Of a stretch of 64,000 nucleotides of DNA, positions 1-9,086 are shown piece by piece. The notes under the pieces are model-generated. The model was not told the origin of the DNA and did not search any database. It saw only the letters and a list, made by a program, of their open reading frames with translations. Each line of letters starts with the position of its first letter. The first letter of the stretch is position 1. Source of the DNA: JBFONV01 sp040779335 (lineage in GTDB: Bacteria; Pseudomonadota; Gammaproteobacteria; Enterobacterales; Alteromonadaceae); NCBI GenBank assembly GCA_040779335.1, contig JBFONV010000003.1:62001-126000 (forward strand). The letters run 5' to 3'. A program made the translations under genes and the position numbers.

Positions 1-177
1 GCGACTGCAACTGAAGAACAAAGCGTGGTTGTGAATGATATTAATATGAACATTATGGGCATTAGCGATGTCACTATTTCAACATCCGAAGCGGCGGAAA
101 AAAGCTCTTTAGCGTGTGAACAGCTGCGCCAATTAACGGAGGAATTGGACAGTGCGGTAAGTAAGTTTAAGGTATAG
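1..177 (+). CDS. Methyl-accepting chemotaxis protein, C-terminal fragment (partial)
   Basis: Frame 1 is open from the left edge to a TAG stop and encodes the last 58 residues of a larger protein. It opens with ATATEEQSVVVNDINMNI, the conserved 'ATEEQS...INxNI' stretch on the return helix of MCP signalling domains, and continues as an amphipathic helix to the C-terminus. This is the cytoplasmic part that contacts CheA/CheW. No CheR/CheB tethering pentapeptide is present at the end (it ends SKFKV). The sensor part lies outside the window, so the ligand cannot be judged. Confidence 0.8.
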   Translation, partial: ATATEEQSVVVNDINMNIMGISDVTISTSEAAEKSSLACEQLRQLTEELDSAVSKFKV

Positions 178-264
178 ATTTACCCTAAAACTAATAAGTT
201 GTATCTATATCGTTTTGTATAGACAAGTTGCAACCTATATCCTCGTATATAGATCGGAGGGTGA

Positions 265-2631
265 ATGATTTTGAACTTAAAGCTCGTTGTAGCCAATGTA
301 TATCTGGTTTTCTGGTATATCGTTTTAGCCTATTTATCGTTATTAATAGCCCCGTTTGTATCGAATATTAGTATATTATGGTTTCCTGCCGGTTTAGCCT
401 TGGTATATGCCTATATTTATGGCGTCTCAATTTTCTTTGGGGTAGTCATAGGCTCTATTCTTTTTAATTATTTTTTTACCGATTTTGGTATTTTAATCTC
501 TTTAATCATTGGTATTGGTGCAGGTCTACAGGCGCTTTTGGGGCGGTATCTTTTACATCGGTGTGCTAGCTTCAATGTCTATTTATTGAATGCAATTTCT
601 ATTTTACGACTGATTTTTGTTGGCGCCTTTGTTACCAGCTTGTTAAATGCATCTGTTAGTAATTTTGCTATGGTAGTTTTAGGATATACGTCCTTGCAAG
701 AGTTACCTACTACATTTGTGTTTTGGTGGTTAGGTGACAGCTTAGGTATTATTGTTGCTGCCCCTCTAGTGATTGCTTTTATTTATAGAAAAAAAAGTGA
801 GTGGAAAGATAGAGTCAATATTATTTTTGGTGCATTTTTTACCATATTTTCTTTGAGTGTTATTGTCGCTTTTGTCTCTCAACAGTATGAAAGAAATCAA
901 GTCTTGACCTCTATGGAGGAAATCACAACCATCATCGGCAGTAGGGTGGATCAACGTGTTCATTCTCATATTGATGCTTTGCATAGCTTGTCTGCGTTAA
1001 TGGAATACAAAAATCCTTTAGCTAATGAAGAGTTTGTGCCTTATATCAATCATTTGTTACACATCAATAAAGGTTTTAGAGCTATTTCTTGGAATCCTCT
1101 GGTACTTGGTGAAAACTTGTCGAGGTTTGAACAACAAGAACGAGAAAGATTAGGGGATAATTATCGTTTAACAGAGATGATAGATGGAGTGATAGGTAGG
1201 ATAAATCAAAGAGATAAACACGTGATAGTACAATATATTGTACCGGAAACTGATAATAAAAAAGTGATCGGATTCGATGTGTATAGTAACCCAGTGCGTC
1301 GTGCAGCTTTAGATTATGCGATAGCTAATAAAACAATATCAACGAGTGATAGTATTTCTTTGGTTCAATCTCAAAAGTCATCGCCCTCAACTCTGCTGTT
1401 TCTACCGATATTGAAAGAAGATAAGGTTGTAGGCTTTTTAACAGGAGTTTTAGAACTGGACTTATTTTTAAGAGAAGCGATAGATGAATTAGACTCACTG
1501 AATTTTAGCATTAAGTTACTTTCTGATAATAGTCAGGTGCTCTATCAAATTAGTAACGAAATAATGGAAAACGAATCCGAAGATAGAATTTTTTCTCGAA
1601 AGGTGTTTTTCGATATTGGCAATAAGCGTTTTTCTCTCGTAGTAGAACCTAATACTGCATGGATAAATAAACATAAAGCAGGTTTTTCTATCTCTTATAT
1701 TTTATTTTGTATTCTCATCACCATACTTATTATTTATCAAGCGTTGATCATTACCGGTAAGCATTACCTTATCGAGTCTCTATCTCTCGACCAAAAAAAG
1801 AAAAACAAAAAACTATTTAATATTAACAAAGAGTTAGAAGAAGCACTGTTAACCCTTAAAGATGCTCAAGATAGATTGATTACTCAAGAAAAGTTATCAT
1901 CCTTAGGCAATTTGGTCTCAGGGTTAGCGCATGAAATTAATACACCTGCGGGAATTAGCTTAACCGCGACCAGCTATCTACAAGAAGTTACCGAAGACAT
2001 TTTAAAAGGGATGAATGATGCATCGATAAAGAAATCAGAACTCATGAAGTACTTTGCTAATGTGTCTGAAACATCTGGTTTAGTGATTAGCAATATTAAT
2101 AGAATTTCACTATTAGTGGAACGTTTTAAAATGTTGTCTGCGGACATTAACAGCGAAAGCCGAACTCGCTTTAGCATAAAGGAACAATTAACTAACATTG
2201 TTTCATCGATGAAAGGAGAAATTGACAAAGGGCGGCACAAGGTTTCAATCACCTGTCCTGATATTGAAATAGAGAGCTTTTTTAATGTGTTTACCTATTT
2301 GTTTACTTATTTAATTGATAATTCACTTGAGCACGGATTTCATGATATCAATAGCGGTAATATATCTGTCGATGTACAAATTGCCACAGACAAGCTGGTC
2401 ATCAATTATGCGGATAATGGTCATGGTATGAACGAAGAAACATTGGCGTTGATTTTTGAACCCTTTTTTACCACTAAACGCAAAGATGGTTCAGTGGGAT
2501 TAGGAGGAACCATCTTTTTTAATATCGTTAGTCAAATATTTAATGGCACCATCAATTGTCAAAGTGAAATAGGAAAAGGTTTTACTATCAGCGTAACTAT
2601 CCCCATCCCCAGTGAATCTATTCGTTTTTAA
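265..2631 (+). CDS. Membrane sensor histidine kinase with MASE1 and CHASE domains
   Basis: Predicted membrane sensor kinase of 788 residues. Residues 1-190 contain several hydrophobic helices with the MASE1-like 'ISILWFPAGLALVY' motif. A periplasmic segment follows (about 215-465) with CHASE features (GFRAISWNP; later a YVxP-like 'YIVPETDNKK' and 'GFDVYSNPVRRAAL'). Another membrane helix lies near 475-495, then a short coiled coil. The kinase part has a phosphoacceptor-type motif GLAHEINTP with His near residue 556, an N box (DNSLEHGF), a G1 box (DNGHGMN) and FFTTKRKDGSVGLGG. A GGAGG sits only four bases before the ATG; a TTG two codons on would have better spacing. No response regulator lies next to it, so it is an orphan here. 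The ligand is unknown. Confidence 0.85.
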   Translation: MILNLKLVVANVYLVFWYIVLAYLSLLIAPFVSNISILWFPAGLALVYAYIYGVSIFFGVVIGSILFNYFFTDFGILISLIIGIGAGLQALLGRYLLHRCASFNVYLLNAISILRLIFVGAFVTSLLNASVSNFAMVVLGYTSLQELPTTFVFWWLGDSLGIIVAAPLVIAFIYRKKSEWKDRVNIIFGAFFTIFSLSVIVAFVSQQYERNQVLTSMEEITTIIGSRVDQRVHSHIDALHSLSALMEYKNPLANEEFVPYINHLLHINKGFRAISWNPLVLGENLSRFEQQERERLGDNYRLTEMIDGVIGRINQRDKHVIVQYIVPETDNKKVIGFDVYSNPVRRAALDYAIANKTISTSDSISLVQSQKSSPSTLLFLPILKEDKVVGFLTGVLELDLFLREAIDELDSLNFSIKLLSDNSQVLYQISNEIMENESEDRIFSRKVFFDIGNKRFSLVVEPNTAWINKHKAGFSISYILFCILITILIIYQALIITGKHYLIESLSLDQKKKNKKLFNINKELEEALLTLKDAQDRLITQEKLSSLGNLVSGLAHEINTPAGISLTATSYLQEVTEDILKGMNDASIKKSELMKYFANVSETSGLVISNINRISLLVERFKMLSADINSESRTRFSIKEQLTNIVSSMKGEIDKGRHKVSITCPDIEIESFFNVFTYLFTYLIDNSLEHGFHDINSGNISVDVQIATDKLVINYADNGHGMNEETLALIFEPFFTTKRKDGSVGLGGTIFFNIVSQIFNGTINCQSEIGKGFTISVTIPIPSESIRF

Positions 2632-2879
2632 TACCACCTCTAAAACAAAAAATTAAAACAAACGAGATTCAGACAACAGATCTCGCTTTTAGCATAATCG
2701 AAGGCAAAGGTATGTCGATGTATGTCAAACCTTTACAAAGCATTTCTCCTACGTCATTCGTCGTATTTATATTTCCATACAACGTAAGCCAGCTATCTTA
2801 TTTCATTTGTACTGATACTTTTTAATCATTGATAAAAAAACAAGTATTCAATTATGTTGCTACCATCTTGGAGTCGCAA

Positions 2880-5800
2880 ATGAAATTAACCTCAAGTGCA
2901 TTAACCAGTCCTGCCGCTGTTGCTGTCAGTGTCGCATTAATTTTGTTAGTTGGCTTGTTAAGTCTATTTAAACTGCCCGTCCAGCTATTTCCTGATATTG
3001 AACGTCCGCGCATAGCCATACAAACTTTTTGGCGGGCGGCATCACCGCAAGAAGTTGAGTCAGAACTTATTGAGCCCCAAGAGCAAGTATTAAGGGGGAT
3101 CCCAGGTTTAAGCTCGATGAATGCGTTTGCCAACCGAGGTAATGCTTTTATAAATCTTGAGTTTGGTGTGGATACGAATATGGACCAAACCTTAATCGAA
3201 GTGATCAGCCGAATGACGCGAGTGCCCAGCTTACCCAGAGACGCTACGCCGCCTAGGATCATGCTAGGTGGTTTTGGTGGTGGCACGCCCGCATTAACAT
3301 TTTTCTTTTTACAGGCATTGCCAGGTAATAATAAATCCATTGATGATTATATCGATTTTACCAATGACGTCATTCGACCGCGTATTGAAGCGGTCGAAGG
3401 TGTGTCGAGCGTGCAAACATTTAACGCGCAAAATAGAGAAGAACTACAAATTAGGTTTGATCCGATCAAAGCGGCAGAGTATGGCATTCAAATACCGCAG
3501 CTTATTGCTTTAGTGAATGCTAGTAACGATGTCTCTGGCGGCTTTGTTGACGTAGGACGTCGGCAATATACCTTACGATATAACGGCAAATATCGTGTTG
3601 ATGAACTTGCTGAGTTGATCTTGGAATCGCGCAATGGCAGTAATATAACCTTAAGTGATATTGCAACGGTAGAAGTAAGAAGAAATGATCGGCAAAATCT
3701 AGCGGTTCAAAACGGCAACCCCGCATTTTCAATGCGTATAGACCGTGCTAATGGGGCTAACGTCCTTGAAACCTTAAATCGGGTAAAAAATGAAGTTGAG
3801 CTCATAAATAATGAGGTATTAGCAGAAAAACAACTAGTAATGGTGCAATCATTTGATGCCTCTGTTTTTATTTATCGTGCGATTAACTTAGTGACGGGTA
3901 ATTTGTTTGCTGGCGTCATGTTATCACTGTCGGTGTTGTGGTTTTTTGTCCGAAGAATGCGGGCGACGTTAATTATCGCTACGGCCATCCCAATAAGTTT
4001 ACTAAGCACTTTTATTGTCCTTGAAATCACCGGACGTTCACTTAATGTTATTTCTTTAGCGGGGTTAGCATTTGCTGTCGGCATGGTGCTCGACGCGGCC
4101 ATCGTGGTATTAGAGAACATATTACGAATGCGAGACAAAGGACTGGATAACCACCAAAGTGCAGAGCAGGGCGCACAAGAAGTCTGGGGAGCCTTACTGG
4201 CATCTACCGCAACAACAGTCGCCATTTTTTTACCGGTGTTTTTTCTCAAAGATATCGAAGGACAGTTATTTGGTGACTTAGCGTTAACTATCGCTATCGC
4301 TGTGTCGGTTTCGCTTATTGTTGCCGTGGTACTTCTTCCGGTGCTGACAAAATATTTTCTTACCGACAAAAAAGCGCATGATCCAAATGAAAAATTATGG
4401 CAACGCATCACTCAATTGGTTATGACATGGACCAACACCTCGTTTAAACGCTTAACGCTGGCAACAATTTTATTAATGGTGCCCGCTGTTATTACTTATG
4501 TTGCCATGCCTAAACTTGATTATTTACCACCAGTTAAACGTGATGCTGTCGATGCTAACTTACAATTTCCACCTGGGGCGAATATTAATACCATTGAAAA
4601 AGAGGTGGTTGAACCTATCATCGCCAGATTGCAACCTTACATGGATGGCACTAAAGAGCCCGCGTTAAAAAACTATTATCTTTTTAGTGGTCCGTTCGGT
4701 GGTAGTTTGGGAGTAAGAGCAAAAGATCAGAGCAAAGTTGATGAATTATTAGAAATTGTCCGTAATGAAATATTAGTGGATTTACCTGATACCCGAGCAT
4801 TTGCTTTCCAAGGGAATTTATTTGGCGGATTTGGCGGTGGTAGACAAGTTCAAATGCAATTGCAGTCAAAAGATACTAAGGCTCTACAAGAAGCTGCCCG
4901 TCAAGGAATGGCTTGGGTAACTGAAGCCATTCCCGATGCTAGTGTGCAAGTAAATCCAGGGTTGGAAATGGCGGAGCCAGAACTGCGCTTAACCCCTGAT
5001 GATCGCAGTATTTTAGAACAAGGTTGGAACCGTCGTGATTTAGGACGCGTAGTTAGAACCATGGGCGATGGACTGTTTGTTGGTGAGTACTTTAATGGCA
5101 GTAAACGCCTTAACATGATTTTACGCGCCGAAGGGTGGGACGACCCCGATAATTTAGGTGATGTACCTGTTGTCACCGGCAATGGTTCTATTACGCAATT
5201 ATCTGAATTGGTTGATATTCAACGTACTGTTGGGCCGACAAGGTTAACTCGCATAGACGGCAATCGTACCATCAGTCTAAACATCAACCCGCCACAAGGC
5301 TGGTCGTTGGAAGAAACTATAGCAACCTTAAAGTCTCAGGTAGAACCAAAATTAAAAGACGTGATGCCAAACGATGGCAATATTTTGTATGGCGGTAGCG
5401 CCGATCAACTCGATAAAGCGATTGCGATAATGGCGGAAAATTTTGCTTTTGCCTTAGTGATATTGTTCTTGCTGATGGCTGCGTTATTTAGGTCGGTAAA
5501 AGATAGCGCATTGGTAGTGATCACTATTCCTTTAGCCACTGTTGGTGGCATACTCGCATTACAGTTGCTTAACCTGTTTGTTTTCCAACCCTTAGACTTG
5601 CTGACCATGATAGGTTTCGTCATTCTTTTAGGTTTAGTTGTCAATAATGCTATTTTATTGGTCCATCAAACACGCATTGCACAGCGAAATGGATTGACAC
5701 GTTTTGCTGCCGTAGAACAAGCCTTATCGTTACGTTTACGTCCTATTTTTATGAGCACAGCAACCAGCTTTTTCGGTATGTTGCCATTACTACTGATGCC

Positions 5801-5993
5801 AGGGGCTGGCAGCGTGATTTATCGGGGGTTATCCGCTGTTATTGTCGGTGGTTTAGCGGTAAGTACCATCTTTACCATTATTTTGCTGCCGTGTTTGTTA
5901 TGCCTTAATAAACATGATTTTTCTTGGTTGCGGCTTCAACATAAACATTCAACAAAATTAGCGTCAGTGCCTGCTTTGGGCAATGAACAATAA
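2880..5993 (+). CDS. RND-family efflux permease (HAE-1/AcrB-like)
   Basis: Inner-membrane proton-driven efflux subunit of 1037 residues. The start at this ATG (MKLTSSALTSPAAVAV) is preferred over an in-frame TTG 51 bases upstream because a GGAG lies six bases before it and RND permeases typically begin this way. The family features are a first helix followed by LPVQLFPDIERPRI, then the porter domain, helices 2-6, a second periplasmic loop and helices 8-12. Where AcrB has the proton-relay pair D407-D408, this protein has a single Asp (GMVLDAAIVVLEN, about residue 404), and where AcrB has K940 it has Asn (GLVVNNAILLV). That pattern belongs to non-AcrB branches. The adaptor gene follows after 21 bases; no outer-membrane channel is nearby. 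The substrate cannot be assigned. Confidence 0.9.
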   Translation: MKLTSSALTSPAAVAVSVALILLVGLLSLFKLPVQLFPDIERPRIAIQTFWRAASPQEVESELIEPQEQVLRGIPGLSSMNAFANRGNAFINLEFGVDTNMDQTLIEVISRMTRVPSLPRDATPPRIMLGGFGGGTPALTFFFLQALPGNNKSIDDYIDFTNDVIRPRIEAVEGVSSVQTFNAQNREELQIRFDPIKAAEYGIQIPQLIALVNASNDVSGGFVDVGRRQYTLRYNGKYRVDELAELILESRNGSNITLSDIATVEVRRNDRQNLAVQNGNPAFSMRIDRANGANVLETLNRVKNEVELINNEVLAEKQLVMVQSFDASVFIYRAINLVTGNLFAGVMLSLSVLWFFVRRMRATLIIATAIPISLLSTFIVLEITGRSLNVISLAGLAFAVGMVLDAAIVVLENILRMRDKGLDNHQSAEQGAQEVWGALLASTATTVAIFLPVFFLKDIEGQLFGDLALTIAIAVSVSLIVAVVLLPVLTKYFLTDKKAHDPNEKLWQRITQLVMTWTNTSFKRLTLATILLMVPAVITYVAMPKLDYLPPVKRDAVDANLQFPPGANINTIEKEVVEPIIARLQPYMDGTKEPALKNYYLFSGPFGGSLGVRAKDQSKVDELLEIVRNEILVDLPDTRAFAFQGNLFGGFGGGRQVQMQLQSKDTKALQEAARQGMAWVTEAIPDASVQVNPGLEMAEPELRLTPDDRSILEQGWNRRDLGRVVRTMGDGLFVGEYFNGSKRLNMILRAEGWDDPDNLGDVPVVTGNGSITQLSELVDIQRTVGPTRLTRIDGNRTISLNINPPQGWSLEETIATLKSQVEPKLKDVMPNDGNILYGGSADQLDKAIAIMAENFAFALVILFLLMAALFRSVKDSALVVITIPLATVGGILALQLLNLFVFQPLDLLTMIGFVILLGLVVNNAILLVHQTRIAQRNGLTRFAAVEQALSLRLRPIFMSTATSFFGMLPLLLMPGAGSVIYRGLSAVIVGGLAVSTIFTIILLPCLLCLNKHDFSWLRLQHKHSTKLASVPALGNEQ

Positions 5994-6014
5994 ATTCAGC
6001 TTCAGGAGCATAAT

Positions 6015-7097
6015 ATGAAAAAATTACTTTCTTTTACGGTGTTTACATACTTTTTTGTCAGCATAGCTTCCTCAGGCGCTTGGGCAGCACAACAAGAGCC
6101 GGATAACGGGCAATTGGTTAGTACCGAATTGGCAAAAACTGAGCAAGTGAATCCAACCATGTGGTTACCTGGTAACGTGGTCAGTCGCTTGAATGCACCT
6201 ATTTCTGCAGAGCAAACAGGACAGTTGCTATGGATAGAAGAGGTTGGTACTCAGGTTGAGCAGGGTCAAAGCATCGCCAAAATAGATAATCGGCATTTGT
6301 TATTACAATTAGCCAGACAACAAGCTGAAATGCAAAAACATCAAGCCAATGTTGATTATTTGACAAAACAAAAAAAACGCATGTCGACACTGAGTCAAAA
6401 AAACAATACCGCAGTTAGCGAGCTGGAAAGAATAACTAAAGATTTGGCGGTCGCAGAAAGCGATGTCATGGCTCTAAAAATGTCGGTTAAACAGATAAAA
6501 TTAGCGATAGAGCATACCCATATTACTGCGCCATTTTCTGGAAATATTAGTCAAAGGTTTGCCAATATTGGTGAATTGATCGCTGTTGGTCGACCATTGG
6601 TGCAACTGGTAAATACCGAGCAACTGGATATTCGTATCGCTGCTCCTTTATCTATTGCGCCATATTTAACTTTGGGGGCGCCAGTCACAGTGAAATGGCA
6701 AGATAAATTAATTGAATTACCAGTTAGAACATGGAGCAAAGCTGGAGACCAATCATCACGCACCTTTGATGTGCGTCTTGCTGCCAATGAGCTTAATTTA
6801 TTAGCTGGCTCAGCGGTAACGGTTTCTTTACCGAAACAAATCGCCAAAGAAGCGACATTAGTGCCTCGAGATGCGCTGGTTTTAAGAGAAAACGAAACCT
6901 TTGTTTTGACCGTAGATGATGAAGATAAAGCACAAAAGGTAAATGTGTTGGTCGGGCAGGGAATTGGAAGTTGGATTGCAGTTTCCGGTGCTTTAGACGC
7001 AGGCGATGAAGTCATTATTCGTGGCGGTGAACGTTTACAGCAAGGTCAAAAAATACGTAGGAATGATACGCTAATTGCGCAAACTAATGCGCTATAA
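6015..7097 (+). CDS. RND efflux periplasmic adaptor (membrane fusion protein)
   Basis: Periplasmic adaptor of 360 residues that would link the upstream RND permease to an outer-membrane channel. It has an N-terminal signal peptide ending near SSGAWA, then a lipoyl-like half motif (LNAPISAEQTGQLLWIEEVGTQVEQGQSIAKID). A helical hairpin at about residues 95-160 contains the typical 'LxxKNNTAVSELERITKDLAVAESDV' pattern, followed by the second lipoyl half (THITAPFSGNISQRFANIGELIAVG) and beta-barrel/membrane-proximal parts. It starts 21 bases after the permease stop with a good AGGAG site, so the two form an operon. The order permease-then-adaptor is the reverse of acrAB. Confidence 0.9.
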   Translation: MKKLLSFTVFTYFFVSIASSGAWAAQQEPDNGQLVSTELAKTEQVNPTMWLPGNVVSRLNAPISAEQTGQLLWIEEVGTQVEQGQSIAKIDNRHLLLQLARQQAEMQKHQANVDYLTKQKKRMSTLSQKNNTAVSELERITKDLAVAESDVMALKMSVKQIKLAIEHTHITAPFSGNISQRFANIGELIAVGRPLVQLVNTEQLDIRIAAPLSIAPYLTLGAPVTVKWQDKLIELPVRTWSKAGDQSSRTFDVRLAANELNLLAGSAVTVSLPKQIAKEATLVPRDALVLRENETFVLTVDDEDKAQKVNVLVGQGIGSWIAVSGALDAGDEVIIRGGERLQQGQKIRRNDTLIAQTNAL

Positions 7098-7239
7098 ATA
7101 ACAACTGACCAACATCGTAGGGTATTTTAAAATGGTAATTGGAGACTGTCATAAAAATTTATTTTATTGATATGCTCTTATGTGATAAAAACATAACTAT
7201 GAAGTTTATTTTGTGATTGAACCATAACAAGGATGTAAT

Positions 7240-7941
7240 GTGAAAAAGACTATCGTTGTTTTAACAGGTGCAGGGATGAGCGCGGAAAGTGGTATTAATA
7301 CTTTTCGTGATAAAGATGGTTTGTGGGAAGGTCATGATGTTATGGAAGTTGCATCACCACTTGGTTGGCAAAGTGATCCTGAACTAGTCCTTGAATTTTA
7401 TAATCAACGTCGTCGAGAGTTACTCAAAGTAGGCCCTAATATTGGCCATCGCGCGTTAGTCGCATTAGAAGAAAAGTTTAATGTCTGTATTGTCACGCAA
7501 AATGTGGATGATTTACATGAGCGAGCCGGAAGCTCAGAGGTAATACACTTACACGGCGAATTACTCAAATCTCAAAGTAGCAGCAATGCAGAGCTCGTTT
7601 ATCCTTGTCAAAGCGATATTAACCTTGGGGACTATTGTGAGCTGGGCTCACAATTGCGACCAGCTATTGTATGGTTTGGCGAATCAGTCCCTTTATTAGA
7701 TGAAGCGATAGCACAGGTTATTGTCGCGGACATTGTTATTATTGTTGGCACGTCCCTACAAGTGTATCCTGCCGCTGGGTTGTCATCTTTTGCTGAGGAG
7801 CATGTGCCGATTTATTATCTTGATCCTAAGCCAGCAATTAATGATGCACTGTTACAGTCACCTCATTTAAAAGTCATTGAAAACACCGCTGCGCAAGGGT
7901 TGCCCATCTTGGTTGAAGAATTAATGATGTCGTGCCGTTAG
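7240..7941 (+). CDS. cobB: Sir2-family NAD-dependent protein deacylase (CobB-like)
   Basis: Sirtuin of 233 residues that removes acyl groups from lysines using NAD+. It has the NAD-binding GAGMSAESGINTFR motif (residues 10-23), TQNVDDLH, the catalytic His in HLHGE (His105) and the late LRPAIVWFGE and GTSLQVYPA motifs. FYNQR gives the Tyr-x-x-Arg pair (54/57) that in CobB and SIRT5 recognises acidic acyl groups, so desuccinylase activity is plausible. The four zinc-ligand cysteines of most sirtuins are largely missing between HGE and LRP; only two cysteines remain. It starts at GTG with AAGGA upstream; the ATG overlapping it runs straight into a stop. It stands alone, and the symbol rests on family resemblance. 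Confidence 0.82.
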   Translation: MKKTIVVLTGAGMSAESGINTFRDKDGLWEGHDVMEVASPLGWQSDPELVLEFYNQRRRELLKVGPNIGHRALVALEEKFNVCIVTQNVDDLHERAGSSEVIHLHGELLKSQSSSNAELVYPCQSDINLGDYCELGSQLRPAIVWFGESVPLLDEAIAQVIVADIVIIVGTSLQVYPAAGLSSFAEEHVPIYYLDPKPAINDALLQSPHLKVIENTAAQGLPILVEELMMSCR

Positions 7942-7997
7942 CGCGTGTTTCCTGCATCGTTATTAATTCTTTTTTTACTCAATTATCGTTTAGCACA

Positions 7998-8420
7998 TTA
8001 ATCTGTGATGACTGGGGAGTGATAATTGAATATTACTAGATCGGGCTTTTTCTGTCGGTAAATGTTCAATCGACTTTCAAGTGTATCTTTGAGTACGGAC
8101 GTTGATACCTGAGTAAATTGTTGATGTAAATAAAAGGCTTGCAGAGTCACTGAAGCGAAGCAATAAAGCTCAGTATGATGTTTGGTGATATGACTTAATA
8201 AATTAGACGCAACCCCCTGTTTTTGAAGTGTTTTACTGACAACGAGTCCATGCAATAGTGCTTGATTATTCTCACGGGTGATCATAGAAACTATTGCTGC
8301 GGCTATAATATTTTTACCCTCCTTAACCACGTAACATTGATCATAGCCCATAAACGCAGCGGAGTAGTTTTGCTGGCGGTAAAATCGCTTTAGCGCTTTC
8401 TTATCGCTTTTTTCTAACAA
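7998..8420 (-). CDS. GNAT-family N-acetyltransferase
   Basis: Small predicted acetyltransferase of 140 residues. The acetyl-CoA-binding part is visible as a beta strand (ALLHGLVVS) followed by the motif-A loop KTLQKQGVASNLLSHI, which matches Q/R-x-x-G-x-G/A. The C-terminus has the usual late aromatic segment (FYLHQQFTQ). No ATG begins the frame; TTG gives the coordinates used. The frame stays open about 14 codons further upstream and reads like GNAT N-terminal sequence, so the true start may be an earlier rare codon. The substrate is unknown. Confidence 0.65.
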   Translation of the reverse strand: MLEKSDKKALKRFYRQQNYSAAFMGYDQCYVVKEGKNIIAAAIVSMITRENNQALLHGLVVSKTLQKQGVASNLLSHITKHHTELYCFASVTLQAFYLHQQFTQVSTSVLKDTLESRLNIYRQKKPDLVIFNYHSPVITD

Positions 8421-8503
8421 GGATATTGTTATCGGGTTAGTGAAGATAAGCTTGCCATTAATTTTTTATCAAACATGACTCGCATTATTGCACCAACATA
8501 AAA

Positions 8504-8527
8504 AAAGCCAAGTGTTTGCTTGGCTTT
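8504..8527 (-). terminator. Rho-independent terminator after ilvH
   Basis: A nine-base-pair stem (AAAGCCAAG / CTTGGCTTT) with a six-base loop. On the minus strand it is followed by a run of T (seen as AAAAAA on the plus strand), so it ends the ilvI-ilvH transcript. The plus strand also has a short TTTATT, but no plus-strand gene runs into it. Confidence 0.75.
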
Positions 8528-8588
8528 ATTAAAGATAACTTACGTAAAGATAATTAACGGTTCCCGTGGTAGGAGCTTATGCGGTGCA

Positions 8589-9086
8589 TTATGCTCGTAG
8601 CGCTTTTTCTCCTCGAGCGATGCCAACACAGCCTGATCGCACCGATTCTATTATTTCGGTTTCGTTGGCTAAGGTTTCAATAAAGGCATTGAGTTTATCA
8701 GCATCACCGGTGAGTTGGAGAGTATAAACTTGTTTGCCTATATCGATTATTGCCCCACGGAAAATATCGGTGATCCGTTTCACTTCCGTACGAGATTTAT
8801 CATTCATTGCTAACACTTTGAGGAGTAAAATTTCTCTTTCTATGTGCTTGCGATCGGTAATATCGGTGATCTTGATGACATCAATGAGTTTATTGACTTG
8901 TTTAACAATTTGCTCAAGCACTCGGTCATCACCTTTCGTCGCTATAGTCATACGCGATAGGCTCGGATCTTCGGTAGGAGCGACGGTTAAACTTTCAATA
9001 TTAAATGCACGTTGAGAAAACAAGCCAACAATTCGAGATAAAGAGCCTGGTTCGTTTTCCATTAAAATAGCTAAGATGCGACGCAT
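8589..9086 (-). CDS. ilvH: Acetolactate synthase 3, small regulatory subunit
   Basis: Regulatory subunit of acetohydroxyacid synthase, which makes acetolactate and acetohydroxybutyrate for valine, leucine and isoleucine synthesis. From MRRILAILMENEPGSLSRIVGLFSQR it shows the N-terminal ACT domain that binds valine, followed by the C-terminal domain (LLLKVLAMNDKSRTEVKRI...). With this ATG it is 165 residues, close to E. coli IlvH. A longer frame exists, but the chosen ATG overlaps the ilvI stop by one base (TAATG), the usual translational coupling, and fits the family N-terminus exactly. Confidence 0.95.
   Translation of the reverse strand: MRRILAILMENEPGSLSRIVGLFSQRAFNIESLTVAPTEDPSLSRMTIATKGDDRVLEQIVKQVNKLIDVIKITDITDRKHIEREILLLKVLAMNDKSRTEVKRITDIFRGAIIDIGKQVYTLQLTGDADKLNAFIETLANETEIIESVRSGCVGIARGEKALRA

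Noticed and set aside
3872..4411. 179-codon frame antisense to the RND permease
   Set aside because: Complete overlap with a conserved gene; composition follows the opposite-strand codons and no family resemblance.
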